Below, one piece after another: positions 46,646 to 56,336 of a DNA stretch of 64,000 nt. This DNA is from Erythrobacter sp. QSSC1-22B (GTDB lineage: Bacteria; Pseudomonadota; Alphaproteobacteria; Sphingomonadales; Sphingomonadaceae). A program made the position numbers and the translations under genes. Where the stretch lies: positions 186,001-250,000 of the forward strand of contig NZ_LZRP01000004.1 of the NCBI RefSeq assembly GCF_001678665.1, in the 5' to 3' direction. Position 1 is the first letter of the stretch. Every line of letters begins with the position of its first letter. A model generated the notes under the pieces. That model searched no databases. It saw only the letters and a list, made by a program, of their open reading frames with translations, and was not told the origin of the DNA.

Positions 46646-46707
46646 TGCCCGCAGCAGAATCGCTCCTGCCGCCGACCGCACCGCCCTGCGCGATTGCGCC
46701 CCGCCGG

Positions 46708-49344
46708 TCAATCGAGATTGGGGCGCAGCCAGCGCTCGGCGGTGGAAATTTCGACCCCGCGCCGCGCTGCATAATCCTCGAGCTGGTCGCGGCCGATGCG
46801 GGCGACGCCGAAGTAGGCCGCCTCGGGATGCGCGAAATAGAACCCGCTGACCGCCGCGGTGGGGAACATGGCGAAGCTCTCGGTCAGCTCGAGCCCGACG
46901 TTCTTTTCGGCATCGAGCAGTTCGAACAACGCGGGTTTGAGGCTGTGATCGGGGCAGGCGGGATAGCCCGGCGCGGGGCGGATGCCGCGGTACTGTTCCT
47001 TGATCAGCGCCAGATTAGTGAGCTGCTCTCCGGGTGCATAGCCCCACAGATCGGTGCGGACATGCTGGTGCAGCCGCTCGGCCAGAGCTTCGGCAAAACG
47101 ATCGGCGAGCGCCTTGAGCAGGATGTCCGAATAATCGTCCTTGTCGGCCTGGAAACGGGCGGAATGCTCGTCCAGCCCGTGGATGCCGACCGCAAAACCG
47201 CCCATCCAGTCGCCCGCCGGGTCGATGAAATCGGCGAGGCAGAAATTGGCGCGGTCGCGGCTCTTCTTCACCTGCTGGCGCAGGAAGGGGAGGACGACCG
47301 GATCGCCGCCATCGGGCAGGTCGAGCGTGATGTCGTCCCCCTCGCGGTGGCAGGGCCACAACCCGCAGACCCCGCGCGCGGTGAGCCATTTTTCCTCGAC
47401 GATGCGGTCGAGCATCGCCTGTGCATCGGCGAACAGGCTGCGCGCGCTTTCGCCGACCACATCGTCCTCAAGAATGGCGGGATAATTGCCGTGCAATTCC
47501 CAGGCGCGGAAGAACGGCGTCCAGTCGATATAATCGCGCAATTCTGCGAGCGACCAGTCCTCGAAGACATGGAGCCCCGGCTGCAGCGGCGCGGCCGGCT
47601 TGTCGGCGAAATCTGCGGGAAAGGCGCGCGCCCGCGCATCGGCGAGGGCGAGCAGTTCGCTGGGCACCCTGCCCGCGCGGGCATCGCGGACCCGGACATA
47701 TTCGTCGGCGGTGTCATCAACAAAGCTATCGCGTTGCGTGTCCGACAGCAGGCGGCTCGCCACACCGACGGCGCGGCTGGCATCCAGAACGTGGATCACC
47801 GGGCCGAGGTAGGCGGGATCGATCCGTAGTGCGGTATGGACCTTGCTGGTGGTCGCCCCGCCGATCAGCAGCGGCATGGTCATTTGTGCACGCGCCATTT
47901 CTTCAGCCACGGTTACCATCTCGTCCAGCGAGGGGGTGATCAGGCCCGACAATCCGATCATGTCCGCCTGGTTCTCGTTCGCCGCTTGCAGGATTTGCGA
48001 CCATGGCACCATGACGCCCAGATCGATCACGTCGTAGCCGTTGCACTGCAACACCACGCCGACGATGTTCTTGCCGATATCGTGGACGTCGCCCTTCACG
48101 GTCGCCATCACGATCTTGCCCTTGGCCTTGCGCTGGCTTTCGGGGAGGAGATCCTTCTCCGCCTCGATGAAAGGGATCAGGTGGGCGACCGCCTTCTTCA
48201 TCACGCGCGCGGATTTGACGACCTGCGGCAGGAACATCTTGCCGCTGCCGAACAGATCGCCGACCACGTTCATCCCGTCCATGAGCGGGCCCTCGATTAC
48301 CTCGATCGGGCGCCCGCCGGCCGCTTCGGTGGCGGCGCGCATTTCCTCGGTATCGTCCACGACATGCGCATCGATCCCTTTGACGAGAGCATGTTCGAGC
48401 CGCTTGGCGACGGGGTAGCTGCGCCATTCCGCAGCCTGTTTTTCCGCCACTGGATCGGTACCGCGAAACCGCTCGGCCAGCGCCACCAGCCGCTCGCCCG
48501 CATCGGGATCGCGGTTCATGATCACATCTTCACAGGCCGTCCGCAATTCGGTTTCGATCTGGTCGTAGACGTCGAGCTGGCCGGCGTTGACGATGGCCAT
48601 GTCCATACCCGCCGGAATGGCGTGGTACAGGAACACGGAATGCATCGCCTTGCGGACCGTATCGTTGCCCCGGAACGAGAAGGACAGGTTGGACAGTCCG
48701 CCCGAGATATGGACATGGGGACACCGCGCCTTGATCTCGCGGCAAGCCTCGATGAAATCGACGCCGTAATTATTGTGCTCCTCGATCCCCGTTGCCACGG
48801 CGAAGACGTTGGGATCGAAGATGATATCCTCGGGCGGGAAGCCGATCCCGACCAGCAGCTTGTAGGCGCGCTCGCAAATTTCGACCTTGCGTTCCTTCGT
48901 GTCGGCCTGTCCGACCTCGTCGAACGCCATCACCACCACGGCGGCGCCGTAGTTCATGCATTTGCGCGCGTGATCGAGGAACTGCTCCTCGCCTTCCTTC
49001 ATACTGATGGAATTCACGATCGGCTTGCCGCTGACGCATTTCAGCCCCGCCTCGATCACGTCCCATTTCGAACTGTCGACCATGACAGGGATCCGCGCGA
49101 TGTCCGGTTCGGCCTGGATCAGCTTGAGAAACGTCGTCATCGCCTCGTGCGCGTCGAGCAGGCCCTCGTCCATGTTGACGTCGAGCACCTGCGCACCGGC
49201 TTCGACCTGCTGGAGAGCCACTTCGACGGCGGCGGCATAGTCGCCGGCCATGACCAGCTTCTTGAACCGGGCGGACCCGGTGACATTGGTTCGCTCGCCA
49301 ATATTGACGAAACTGGTCGAGGAGGCGGCTTTATCGAGCGACAC
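46708..49344 (-). CDS. metH: Methionine synthase, cobalamin-dependent, C-terminal four domains
   Basis: 878 residues, beginning GTG 49344 ([10 protein letters not shown]...[13 protein letters not shown]); the upstream frame is an antisense of metH N-part and not used. Domains in order: pterin-binding domain ([23 protein letters not shown]), cobalamin cap, B12 Rossmann domain with DVHDIGKN (His ligand) and activation domain with [23 protein letters not shown]. It transfers methyl from methyl-THF to homocysteine. The homocysteine-binding domain is encoded separately just upstream. Confidence 0.95.
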   Translation of the reverse strand: MSLDKAASSTSFVNIGERTNVTGSARFKKLVMAGDYAAAVEVALQQVEAGAQVLDVNMDEGLLDAHEAMTTFLKLIQAEPDIARIPVMVDSSKWDVIEAGLKCVSGKPIVNSISMKEGEEQFLDHARKCMNYGAAVVVMAFDEVGQADTKERKVEICERAYKLLVGIGFPPEDIIFDPNVFAVATGIEEHNNYGVDFIEACREIKARCPHVHISGGLSNLSFSFRGNDTVRKAMHSVFLYHAIPAGMDMAIVNAGQLDVYDQIETELRTACEDVIMNRDPDAGERLVALAERFRGTDPVAEKQAAEWRSYPVAKRLEHALVKGIDAHVVDDTEEMRAATEAAGGRPIEVIEGPLMDGMNVVGDLFGSGKMFLPQVVKSARVMKKAVAHLIPFIEAEKDLLPESQRKAKGKIVMATVKGDVHDIGKNIVGVVLQCNGYDVIDLGVMVPWSQILQAANENQADMIGLSGLITPSLDEMVTVAEEMARAQMTMPLLIGGATTSKVHTALRIDPAYLGPVIHVLDASRAVGVASRLLSDTQRDSFVDDTADEYVRVRDARAGRVPSELLALADARARAFPADFADKPAAPLQPGLHVFEDWSLAELRDYIDWTPFFRAWELHGNYPAILEDDVVGESARSLFADAQAMLDRIVEEKWLTARGVCGLWPCHREGDDITLDLPDGGDPVVLPFLRQQVKKSRDRANFCLADFIDPAGDWMGGFAVGIHGLDEHSARFQADKDDYSDILLKALADRFAEALAERLHQHVRTDLWGYAPGEQLTNLALIKEQYRGIRPAPGYPACPDHSLKPALFELLDAEKNVGLELTESFAMFPTAAVSGFYFAHPEAAYFGVARIGRDQLEDYAARRGVEISTAERWLRPNLD

Positions 49345-49406
49345 GATTGGGTTTGCCTTCGTTAGCGGGCGAAGCGGCTGCGAATTCGGAGAACGACAAA
49401 ACGCGC

Positions 49407-50453
49407 CTACGCAGCCATCGTGAACGGTTCGAGGCCGGCAAGACGTGTCCGCACCTCCGGCGTGGGAATTGCTCTTGGCGGGACGTCCCGCACTGCGTCG
49501 GCGATCGCCCTGATATGATCGGGCGTCGATCCGCAGCATCCGCCCAGCACATTGACCTGGCCCTGATCCGCCCATTCGCCGACCAGTTCTGCGGTGGTAT
49601 GCGGCAATTCGTCGTATTCGCCGAGTTCGTTCGGCAAACCGGCGTTGGGATAGACCATGATCAGCGTATCGCAGATCGCGCTCAACGTCTTCACATGCGG
49701 CCGCAACTGCTGCGCTCCGAACGAGCAATTGAGCCCGATCGTTACCGGCTTCGCATGACGGATCGCATGCCAGAACGCCTCGACGGTGTGTCCGGAAAGA
49801 TTGCGTCCCGAAAGATCGGTCAGCGTCATCGACATCATGATCGGCAGATCGCGTCCCAGGTCGGTCGCCGCCTCCATCGCCGCCATCACCGCTGCCTTGG
49901 CATTGAGCGTGTCGAAGACCGTTTCGATCAGGATGAAATCGACCCCGCCTTCGACCAGGGCATCGATCTGTTCGCGGTACACGTCCTTGAGGAAATCGAA
50001 CTCGATCTCGCGATACCCCGGATCGTTGACCTCGGGCGACAGCGACAGGGTCTTGTTCGTGGGCCCCAGCGCGCCGGCGACAAAACGGGGTCGGCCATCC
50101 TTCGCTGCGAACTCATCCGCGATGCTGCGCGCCAGCCGGGCCGATTCCACGTTTATCTCGCGCACGAGATGTTCGGCCCCGTAATCCGCCTGGCTGATCC
50201 GATTGGCGGAAAAGGTGTTGGTTTCGGCAATGTCGGCGCCCGCTTCGAAATAGGCGCGGTGGATCGACTCGATCACCTCCGGCTTGGTAATCACGAGGAT
50301 ATCGTTGTTGCCCTTCTGGTCGTGCGACAGGCCAAGATTGCCGGCATAGGCCGCCTCGTCCAGTTTCCAGTTCTGGATTTCGGTGCCGAACGCCCCATCG
50401 GTAATCAGGATGCGCTTGGCTGCCTCCGCCTGCAACAGTTCGCGAGCGCCCAT
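49407..50453 (-). CDS. Homocysteine-binding (N-terminal) subunit of split methionine synthase
   Basis: 348 residues. TIM-barrel homocysteine S-methyltransferase with [33 protein letters not shown] and the zinc-binding cysteine pair in [12 protein letters not shown]. It is the first domain of MetH as a separate polypeptide, followed 62 bp later by the rest. TGATG overlap with the metF stop links it to the reductase gene. Together the two proteins should act as a complex. Confidence 0.95.
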   Translation of the reverse strand: MGARELLQAEAAKRILITDGAFGTEIQNWKLDEAAYAGNLGLSHDQKGNNDILVITKPEVIESIHRAYFEAGADIAETNTFSANRISQADYGAEHLVREINVESARLARSIADEFAAKDGRPRFVAGALGPTNKTLSLSPEVNDPGYREIEFDFLKDVYREQIDALVEGGVDFILIETVFDTLNAKAAVMAAMEAATDLGRDLPIMMSMTLTDLSGRNLSGHTVEAFWHAIRHAKPVTIGLNCSFGAQQLRPHVKTLSAICDTLIMVYPNAGLPNELGEYDELPHTTAELVGEWADQGQVNVLGGCCGSTPDHIRAIADAVRDVPPRAIPTPEVRTRLAGLEPFTMAA

Positions 50454-51379
50454 CACGAGTCTCCTTCGGGCCGCAGGCCCAGCATGTGGCAGATCGCGAA
50501 GCTGAGATCGGCGCGGTTGAGCGTGTAGAAATGGTATTCGCGCACCCCGCCCGCATAGAGCCGACGGCACAACTCGGCGGCGAGGGTCGAGGCCACCAGC
50601 TGACGCGCAGCGGGACGGCTGTCGAGCCCTTCGAACAGCCCGTCCATCCAGTCGGGAATCGCCGCGCCGCACAATCCAGCGAACTCGCGGGCGCGCGCGA
50701 CATTGGTCACCGGGAGGATGCCGGGCACGATCGGCGCGTCGATACCGTGGGCTTGCGCGGCATCGCGGAAGCGGAAGAAGGTGTCGGGCGAGAAGAAGAA
50801 CTGCGTGATCGCGCGCGTCGCCCCGGCGTCGAGCTTGCGCTTGAGATTGTCGAGATCGCTGGCGGGGCAGTCGGCCTCGGGATGCGTCTCGGGGTAGGCG
50901 GCGACCGAGATTTCGAAATCGGCCACTTCGCGCAGGCCGGCGACCAGTTCGGCGGCGCTGGCGAAGCCTTCCGGGTGCGGGGCGAATTTGCGCGCCTGAT
51001 CGGGTGGATCGCCGCGAAGCGCGACGATGTGGCGCACGCCCGCTTCCCAATATTGCTCGGCGATCTCGCGGATTTCGGCCTTGCTGGCATCGACGCAGGT
51101 GAGATGCGCCGCGGCGGGCAGACCGGCTTCCTCGATGATCCGCGCGACGGTGCGATGGGTGCGCTCGCGGGTGGTGCCGCCCGCGCCATAGGTTACCGAG
51201 ACGAAGCTGGGATCGAGCGGTGCGAGCTCCTTGATCGAGGCCCACAACTGCGCTTCCATCTTCTCCGATTTGGGCGGGAAGAATTCGAAACTCACATCGA
51301 TATCGCCGGGCAGGCCGGAGAACAGCGGCGCGTCGAGCGCGGTGCGCGCTTCCTGCATCTGGTCGAGAGTGGGGCTCAC
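50453..51379 (-). CDS. metF: Methylenetetrahydrofolate reductase
   Basis: 308 residues, a typical bacterial MTHFR: DVSFEFFPPKSEKME, FVSVTYGAGGTTRERT, HLTCVDAS, IVALRGDPP and ITQFFFSPDTFFRF. FAD-dependent reduction of methylene-THF to methyl-THF for methionine synthesis. It overlaps the upstream regulator by four bases (ATGA) and the downstream homocysteine gene by one. Confidence 0.97.
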   Translation of the reverse strand: MSPTLDQMQEARTALDAPLFSGLPGDIDVSFEFFPPKSEKMEAQLWASIKELAPLDPSFVSVTYGAGGTTRERTHRTVARIIEEAGLPAAAHLTCVDASKAEIREIAEQYWEAGVRHIVALRGDPPDQARKFAPHPEGFASAAELVAGLREVADFEISVAAYPETHPEADCPASDLDNLKRKLDAGATRAITQFFFSPDTFFRFRDAAQAHGIDAPIVPGILPVTNVARAREFAGLCGAAIPDWMDGLFEGLDSRPAARQLVASTLAAELCRRLYAGGVREYHFYTLNRADLSFAICHMLGLRPEGDS

Positions 51380-52383
51380 GAGGCTACCTTCCGTTCGTTG
51401 TCGGATCGGGCGTTATCAGAACGGGCCGGATGCGCGTCCAGCCGGGCGCAGACCCAGATTTTTACAACCAGCTCGCCGCCCTCGAGCGCTTGGGGGTCGC
51501 TCGCCACAAAGCCCGCATCGACCAGAAATCCTGCCATCTGATCGTCGCGAAAACCAAGCCGTGCATGAGCGTGCTTCTCGCGCAGCTCCTCACGTTGATG
51601 CGCCGCGAAATCGACGATCGCGACGCGCCCCCCGGGCCTGAGCACCCGCCCCGCCTCAGCCAGAGCCGCAGCGGGATCGGGGGCGAAATGTAGCACCTGG
51701 TGAAACAGCACGGTGTCGAACACCGCGTCGGCAAATGGCAAGCCGGCAAAATCGCCCTGCACCAGTTCGACGTGGTCGGTCGGCAGGTGCTGGAGCTTGG
51801 CACGCGCGACCCGCAGCATCGCCAGGCTCTTGTCGAGCGCGACGATATGATCCGCCGAGCGGGCGAACAGCTCAGCCATCCGCCCGGTTCCGGTGCCGAT
51901 ATCGAGCAGGCGCCCAAGGCCTTGGGTGTCGAGCGCCTGCGCGAGCGCGGTCTCGACCTGCTCGTCCGAGGTGTGCATCCGGCGCAATTCGTCCCAATCA
52001 TGCGCATGCGCGGCGAAATAGGCCGCCGCCTGCTGTTCACGCGTGGAGCGGATGGCCGCCAGACGCTGGCGATCCTGCACGCAGGCGCGGGCGAAATCGG
52101 AATCTTCCTGCTCGGCGCATTCGAGCATGGCGGCGATCGCTTGCCGCAGCGGCGTGGCGTGATCGCCCGCAGCCGCCGCGCGGAGGAACACCCAGCTGCC
52201 TTCGCGGCGCCGTTCGGCGAGGCCCGCGCTGGCGAGAATGCCGATGTGGCGCGACACGCGCGGCTGGCTCTGGCCGAGCACCTGCGCGATCTCCCCGACC
52301 GCGAGCTCCATCGAGCCGACCAGCCGCAGGATGCGCAGGCGGGTGTTGTCGGCCAAGGCCCTGAAGGTCGTTTCGATAGCCAT
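51376..52383 (-). CDS. ArsR-type regulator fused to SAM-dependent methyltransferase
   Basis: 335 residues from ATG 52383; the -10-like TATATG covers the alternative ATG at 52395. Residues 1-90 are a winged-helix ArsR domain (RILRLVGSMELAVGEIAQVL, QSQPRVSRHIGILASAGLA) without the usual metal cysteines. Residues 150-320 are a class I methyltransferase with the glycine motif LLDIGTGTGRMAELFA and a LHFAPDPAAALAEAGRVLRP segment. It overlaps metF by four bases. Such fusions are thought to sense SAM and control the met genes; here that is inference from operon position. Confidence 0.88.
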   Translation of the reverse strand: MAIETTFRALADNTRLRILRLVGSMELAVGEIAQVLGQSQPRVSRHIGILASAGLAERRREGSWVFLRAAAAGDHATPLRQAIAAMLECAEQEDSDFARACVQDRQRLAAIRSTREQQAAAYFAAHAHDWDELRRMHTSDEQVETALAQALDTQGLGRLLDIGTGTGRMAELFARSADHIVALDKSLAMLRVARAKLQHLPTDHVELVQGDFAGLPFADAVFDTVLFHQVLHFAPDPAAALAEAGRVLRPGGRVAIVDFAAHQREELREKHAHARLGFRDDQMAGFLVDAGFVASDPQALEGGELVVKIWVCARLDAHPARSDNARSDNERKVAS

Positions 52384-52393
52384 TGCCGTAAGC

Positions 52394-52419
52394 ATATAAA
52401 GGTATCGACAATTGTGTAA
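52394..52419 (-). promoter_or_regulatory. Putative promoter of the ArsR-metF-metH operon
   Basis: On the minus strand TTTACA and TATATG are separated by 16 bp, ending about 10 bp before ATG 52383. The AT-rich patch in a GC-rich context makes it the best promoter candidate, with a very short leader. Confidence 0.45.
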
Positions 52420-52479
52420 ATGGGCTTCTCGTACCGAAGGGAGCCATACCGGTGGGCGCATTCCCGGGCCCCAATCTGC

Positions 52480-52493
52480 GGAAACGCGTTTCC
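52480..52493. promoter_or_regulatory. LacI-family-type operator palindrome
   Basis: Perfect 14-bp palindrome GGAAACGCGTTTCC. The central ACGCGT and GAAACG half-sites are typical of LacI/GalR-family operators. It lies 244 bp before the small leader ORF of the GH3-like gene, suggesting sugar-responsive repression. No LacI gene is in the window. Confidence 0.6.
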
Positions 52494-52723
52494 CCAAGCT
52501 GACTTCGGCATACAGTGGCCGTTCACGGCCAAAGGCCCAGACGCGTCGCAAGATGGAAGTGTGGAGCGTGCGCGAGCGCTCCGCAGACGGCGCCTACCAA
52601 ACCCGAAATTAACTTCTTTCACCGACTCTCGGAGCTGGCCTCGGTCGCGCTCTGGTGGCCCGCAACGATTTTCATGCCCCGACCCTTGCGTCGACGGCCA
52701 GCGACTTGCGCCAAAGGAGCACT
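52494..52723. other. Intergenic stretch before the GH3 leader
   Basis: No gene is supported. It should contain the promoter of the GH3-like transcription unit downstream of the LacI-type palindrome. Several GC-rich short inverted repeats occur (for example GGCCGTTCACGGCC at about 52517), but none is convincing. Confidence 0.4.
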
Positions 52724-52819
52724 ATGGCAGCACCACTCATCAATCGCCGGGCAACCGGCCCCCGCTACGCGGCTCACGGCTGCACCAGCTTTCCATCGCC
52801 CGGAGCGCAGGCTCAATGA
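52724..52819 (+). CDS. 31-residue leader ORF translationally coupled to the GH3-like gene
   Basis: ATG 52724 follows a strong ribosome site AAAGGAG (52713-52719) by four bases, better than anything before the GH3 start itself. The ORF begins MAAPLINRRATGPRYAAHG, has a Cys in the middle and ends in PGAQAQ; its TGA overlaps the GH3 ATG as ATGA (52816-52819). This is the structure of a translational-coupling leader. It is not a signal peptide. It could alternatively be the residue of an older longer start. Confidence 0.5.
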   Translation: MAAPLINRRATGPRYAAHGCTSFPSPGAQAQ

Positions 52820-54792
52820 CGGCGCCCGGGATCGACAGGACCGGTCGCGCGCGTCTGGTCGAGGATATGCTCAGCTACATGACGCTGGAGGAGAAACTCG
52901 GCCAGCTGCGCGTCGTCCGGCTTGCCCAAGGCAACCGCACGAGTTCCGGCTCAATCACCGAGGAGGTCCTTGCCGCGTTGAGGGCCGGCCAGGTGACGGC
53001 GATCGAGGGTGTCGGGGACCGCGAGGAGGCGCTCGAGCTGCAGACCATGGCAGTCGAACAGTCGCGCTTCGGCATTCCGCTGTTGTTTTCCAGCAAGGGT
53101 GGCTCGGCCACGCAAGGGCTCTGGCCGCAGCCTCTGGCCATGGCGGCAAGCTGGGACGACAAGGCGATCGCAAGCGTCGCACGTTCGGTCGCCGCCGAGG
53201 GAATCCATCGGGGCTGGAATCTTGTGGCCACGCCTGCCGTCCACCATCTGTCCAGTGCCCCTTGGGATCCCGCATCCAGTTTCGGAACCTCGCGCCATCT
53301 GGTCGAACAGATCGCACGTGCGATGATCGAAGGCCTGCAGGGCAATTCGCCATCCGAGCTGGAGAATGTCCTCTGCCTGTTGTGCTACGGCCCCCTGCCG
53401 CCGGCGGGTCCGGAGCGGGAAGCGAGCGAACGGTTGATCCGCGTGATCCTGCGCAAGAGCGATCCCGCCGGAATCGAGGAACTGCCCGCGATCCCTGGGG
53501 AGTTGGAGGATGGTTCGGTTTCGGATATCCACCTTGCCTATGCTGGCATCGATCTGGGAGCATGGCGGCGGCTCGCGCGACTCGGCGCCGCGCAGTCGCA
53601 TGAAACCGATCGGCAAGAGCTCGCCAGCGGCATGAGCGAGGGCTATCTTTCGCAAACCATGATCGACGAGGCCGTCCGCAGGGTACTCGGGGCAAAAAGC
53701 GACCTCGGCCTGTTCCGCGACCCCTATCTGAAGCTGGGGGCAACGGCGAAGCGGTCTACCAACGCGATCTTCGCGGGCCGCGCGGCGATCGAGGACCTCG
53801 CGCGCAAATCCATGGTGCTGTTGCGCAACGAGGACGAGCTGCTGCCGTTGTCACGCGATTTGGGTCGAGTGCTGGTGGTCGGGACGTGCACCGAATCGAC
53901 GGTCGGACTGCGCAAGGCGCTTGGCGAATTCGGAATCGAGCACAGCGCGGTTTCCGGATTGGCATTGCGGAGCGAGGACTGCGCGATTCCCTTCGCGCCG
54001 ATCGCTGCCGACGGGCTCGCCATCGGCATTGCCTGCGACGCGGCGACTCGCAGCGACACCGTCCTGCTGGCGCTCCGCGATAGCGATTGCGAACCGATCG
54101 ACGGAAAGCCGATGCTTGGGCTGGGCGCGGCTGCCAATGCTCTGATGCGGGCCCTGTTCAACGCAAATCGGTGTTTCGCGCTGATAGAATTGACCCGGCT
54201 GCCGGTCGATCTGGGCGATCTCGCGCAGCAGATCCCGGCTCGCCTGCTGGCCTGGACCGGATACGAAGGCTGCGAAACCGCATTGGGTGAAGTGCTGGTC
54301 GGGCAGGTCAATCCTTCGGGCCGCATGCCGCTCGCGCTTTTGGCCGACGACCGGACCGCGAGCCTGCCGTTCGGCCACGGCCTGGGCTATTCGCCCGTCA
54401 CCTACAGCGACATGGCCGTCGAATTCGGTACCGATCGCTTGATCGCGGGGACCAGCCTGCACAATTGCGGCGAGCACGACTGTATCGAAACCGTGCTGCT
54501 CTATCTGCGCTCTCCCGCGTGGGAGGCGTGTGCCGAAACCCAGCTGCGCTGTTTCCGGCGGGTCGCGCTTGCCGCAGGCGAAAACCGGCGCGTGCAGTTC
54601 GAACTGGGGCTGGAAGAGCTGGGCGACATTCACGCGGACGGGCGAGTGATCATCGAGCCGGGGAGCTATGAAATCCTGCTGGGCAAGGACGCCGCACATC
54701 TTGCGGGTCGCGAGATTGAACTGCAGGGGCCGATGATCCGCGCCATCGAGGGTTTGTCGCGCAACGCCCGGCTACGCTCGGTCGGCTTCTGA
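52816..54792 (+). CDS. Glycoside hydrolase family 3-like protein lacking catalytic motifs
   Basis: 658 residues from ATG 52816, against roughly 750-800 in active BglX-type enzymes, and with no signal peptide. The start YMTLEEKLGQLRV, the LAMAASWDDKAIASVARSVA stretch, the IDEAVRRVLGAKSDLGLFRDPY segment, the SMVLLRNEDELLPLS start of the C-terminal alpha/beta domain and the FGHGLGYSPVTYSD fibronectin-like entry all align with GH3. However, the KHF-type substrate loop is replaced by LCYGPLPPAG, and the nucleophile region (normally V-S-D-W/Y-G) is compressed to VSDIHLAYAGIDL. Catalysis is therefore doubtful; a sugar-binding or regulatory role is possible. Confidence 0.78.
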   Translation: MTAPGIDRTGRARLVEDMLSYMTLEEKLGQLRVVRLAQGNRTSSGSITEEVLAALRAGQVTAIEGVGDREEALELQTMAVEQSRFGIPLLFSSKGGSATQGLWPQPLAMAASWDDKAIASVARSVAAEGIHRGWNLVATPAVHHLSSAPWDPASSFGTSRHLVEQIARAMIEGLQGNSPSELENVLCLLCYGPLPPAGPEREASERLIRVILRKSDPAGIEELPAIPGELEDGSVSDIHLAYAGIDLGAWRRLARLGAAQSHETDRQELASGMSEGYLSQTMIDEAVRRVLGAKSDLGLFRDPYLKLGATAKRSTNAIFAGRAAIEDLARKSMVLLRNEDELLPLSRDLGRVLVVGTCTESTVGLRKALGEFGIEHSAVSGLALRSEDCAIPFAPIAADGLAIGIACDAATRSDTVLLALRDSDCEPIDGKPMLGLGAAANALMRALFNANRCFALIELTRLPVDLGDLAQQIPARLLAWTGYEGCETALGEVLVGQVNPSGRMPLALLADDRTASLPFGHGLGYSPVTYSDMAVEFGTDRLIAGTSLHNCGEHDCIETVLLYLRSPAWEACAETQLRCFRRVALAAGENRRVQFELGLEELGDIHADGRVIIEPGSYEILLGKDAAHLAGREIELQGPMIRAIEGLSRNARLRSVGF

Positions 54793-54828
54793 CCGGATCG
54801 GCGCAAGCCAGCGGACGCAAAGTCGGGG

Positions 54829-55365
54829 TCAGCGCTCGACCACGTCGCCCGACATCGGCGCGAGCTTGGACAGCAGGCGGTTCTGGGCAGCGAAGGGCAC
54901 CCCTGCCTCCCGCATCGCCTGCTGGAGATTTTCGACCAGCGCGTTGAGGTCCGCGGTGCGGATGCCCAGCCCGTCATGCGTGGCGCGCATATCGCGCCCC
55001 GTGTAGTCGCAGCCCGCGCCCAGCAGATAGCAGAACTGTTCGGACAGCGTGCGCTTGAGCCGCACCGTGTCATGCGCGACGAAGATTTCCGCGATCCGCG
55101 GATCGGCTTCGCTCAGCTCGACCGTGCGTTCGGCGATCCGGCGGATGCCCTCCCGCCCGCCGAATGCCGCCGCCAGCCTGCCATTGGCGAAGGGTTCGGC
55201 CCCGGCATTTGCATTGCTTTTTTCGTAGGGATCGACGGGGAATTCCCCGGTTGCGGGATCGCGCTCGCGCTCCTCGACACCGAACTCGGCGTCCCAGTCG
55301 ATATCCTCGGCTGGCGCCTGCTGGAGGAAGATCAACGCGATGGCGGCGGCAGCGGTGGCGAGCAT
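54829..55365 (-). CDS. Group 1 truncated hemoglobin, exported
   Basis: 178 residues from ATG 55365. N-terminal hydrophobic segment (LATAAAAIALIFLQQAPA) acts as signal or anchor, then a linker of about 45 residues. The globin portion (AAFGGREGIRRIAERTVEL onward, about residue 65) has FVAHDTVRLKRTLSEQFCYLLGAGCDYTGRDMRATHDGLGI, with His of ATHDGL as probable proximal ligand. Truncated hemoglobins bind O2 or NO. It follows the DUF3034 gene by nine bases; export of a globin is unusual. Confidence 0.85.
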   Translation of the reverse strand: MLATAAAAIALIFLQQAPAEDIDWDAEFGVEERERDPATGEFPVDPYEKSNANAGAEPFANGRLAAAFGGREGIRRIAERTVELSEADPRIAEIFVAHDTVRLKRTLSEQFCYLLGAGCDYTGRDMRATHDGLGIRTADLNALVENLQQAMREAGVPFAAQNRLLSKLAPMSGDVVER

Positions 55366-55374
55366 GGACAAATC

Positions 55375-56250
55375 CTAGAAGGCGACCTGCGCGGACAGGA
55401 AGGCCCCGCGCTGGTCTTCGAAAGTGGCGATCGAGCCGAGATCGACATAGGCGGCGGTCACGGTGATGTTGTCGGTGACCGCATAGGCGGCGAACAGGTC
55501 GAACCAGTCGTCCTCGCCGAGCCCGAGATTGTCGGGCTTGGTGCGGACTTCAGCGCCGATCACCGCGCGGCGCGACAGCTGGTAGCCGAGCGAGCCTTCG
55601 AACTGCAGCGAATGGCCTGCCCCTGCCGCACTGCCGAAACCGAGCAGCCCGTTCTGGTTCGCCTCGGTCAGCCGCGCGGTGGCGTTGACCAGCACGCTGC
55701 GCGACAGGAACAGCTTGGTGGCGCTGAGCGTGTAATCCAGCCCCTCGGCCCTCGCCGCGCCGACCGCAGCGGCGACATCGCCATCGAGGCTGCGCTTGTA
55801 TTCGACGCCGAGGCTGACCTGCGGCAGCAGCGGGTCGCCATAGACGACGTCGCCCAGCAGCCGCAGCTTGGCGGCGAAGATGTCCTGGTTGAGAACATAG
55901 CCCTCGCCCAGCCCCAGCGCGGTGCCGACATCGCGGGTGTCGAAATTCTGGCGGGCGTAGGACAGCTCCACGCGGTTGGCGATGCCGACAGCAACACCGT
56001 GGCTCTGCCAGCCGTAATCGGGGAGTTCGATGATCGTGGCATGGCCCGAAACGCCCACGCCATTGTCCATCTCCAGACCGGCAATCGTCGCCCAAGTGGC
56101 GATGCCGCCCCCGCTGGTGCCTTCGATGGTGGTCACGCCATTGGTAAGCACGAGCTTGCCGCCCTCGAACCATTCGAGATCGTCGGCATGGGCAGGCTGG
56201 GCGGAGAGTATTGCCAGCATCAGGCCGGTCGCAACGCATGGGGTTCGCAT
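55375..56250 (-). CDS. DUF3034 family outer-membrane-like protein
   Basis: 291 residues. Signal peptide ends at PAHADD. The mature protein is a run of alternating beta-strands (GGKLVLTNGVTTIEGTSGGGI, VELSYARQNFDTRD, VSLGVEYKRSL, and the last strand GAFLSAQVAF) ending in Phe, typical of an outer-membrane barrel. It matches DUF3034. Co-transcribed with the globin gene and divergent from the cupredoxin-like gene. Function unknown. Confidence 0.85.
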   Translation of the reverse strand: MRTPCVATGLMLAILSAQPAHADDLEWFEGGKLVLTNGVTTIEGTSGGGIATWATIAGLEMDNGVGVSGHATIIELPDYGWQSHGVAVGIANRVELSYARQNFDTRDVGTALGLGEGYVLNQDIFAAKLRLLGDVVYGDPLLPQVSLGVEYKRSLDGDVAAAVGAARAEGLDYTLSATKLFLSRSVLVNATARLTEANQNGLLGFGSAAGAGHSLQFEGSLGYQLSRRAVIGAEVRTKPDNLGLGEDDWFDLFAAYAVTDNITVTAAYVDLGSIATFEDQRGAFLSAQVAF

Positions 56251-56336
56251 GGCGGATGAGCTAGCCGCTCGGGGTTAATTACGGGCTAAGCATCGGTGGA
56301 GAAGTTCTTAACGGGTGGCAGCTAGGTGCTTCGAGC

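Noticed and set aside
46398..46772. Upstream extension of gcvT through the riboswitch
   Set aside because: The conserved aptamer blocks explain this sequence; ATG 46397 is used instead.
49345..49728. Upstream extension of the metH C-terminal frame
   Set aside because: Overlaps the homocysteine subunit gene out of frame and has no similarity; GTG 49344 starts the conserved part.
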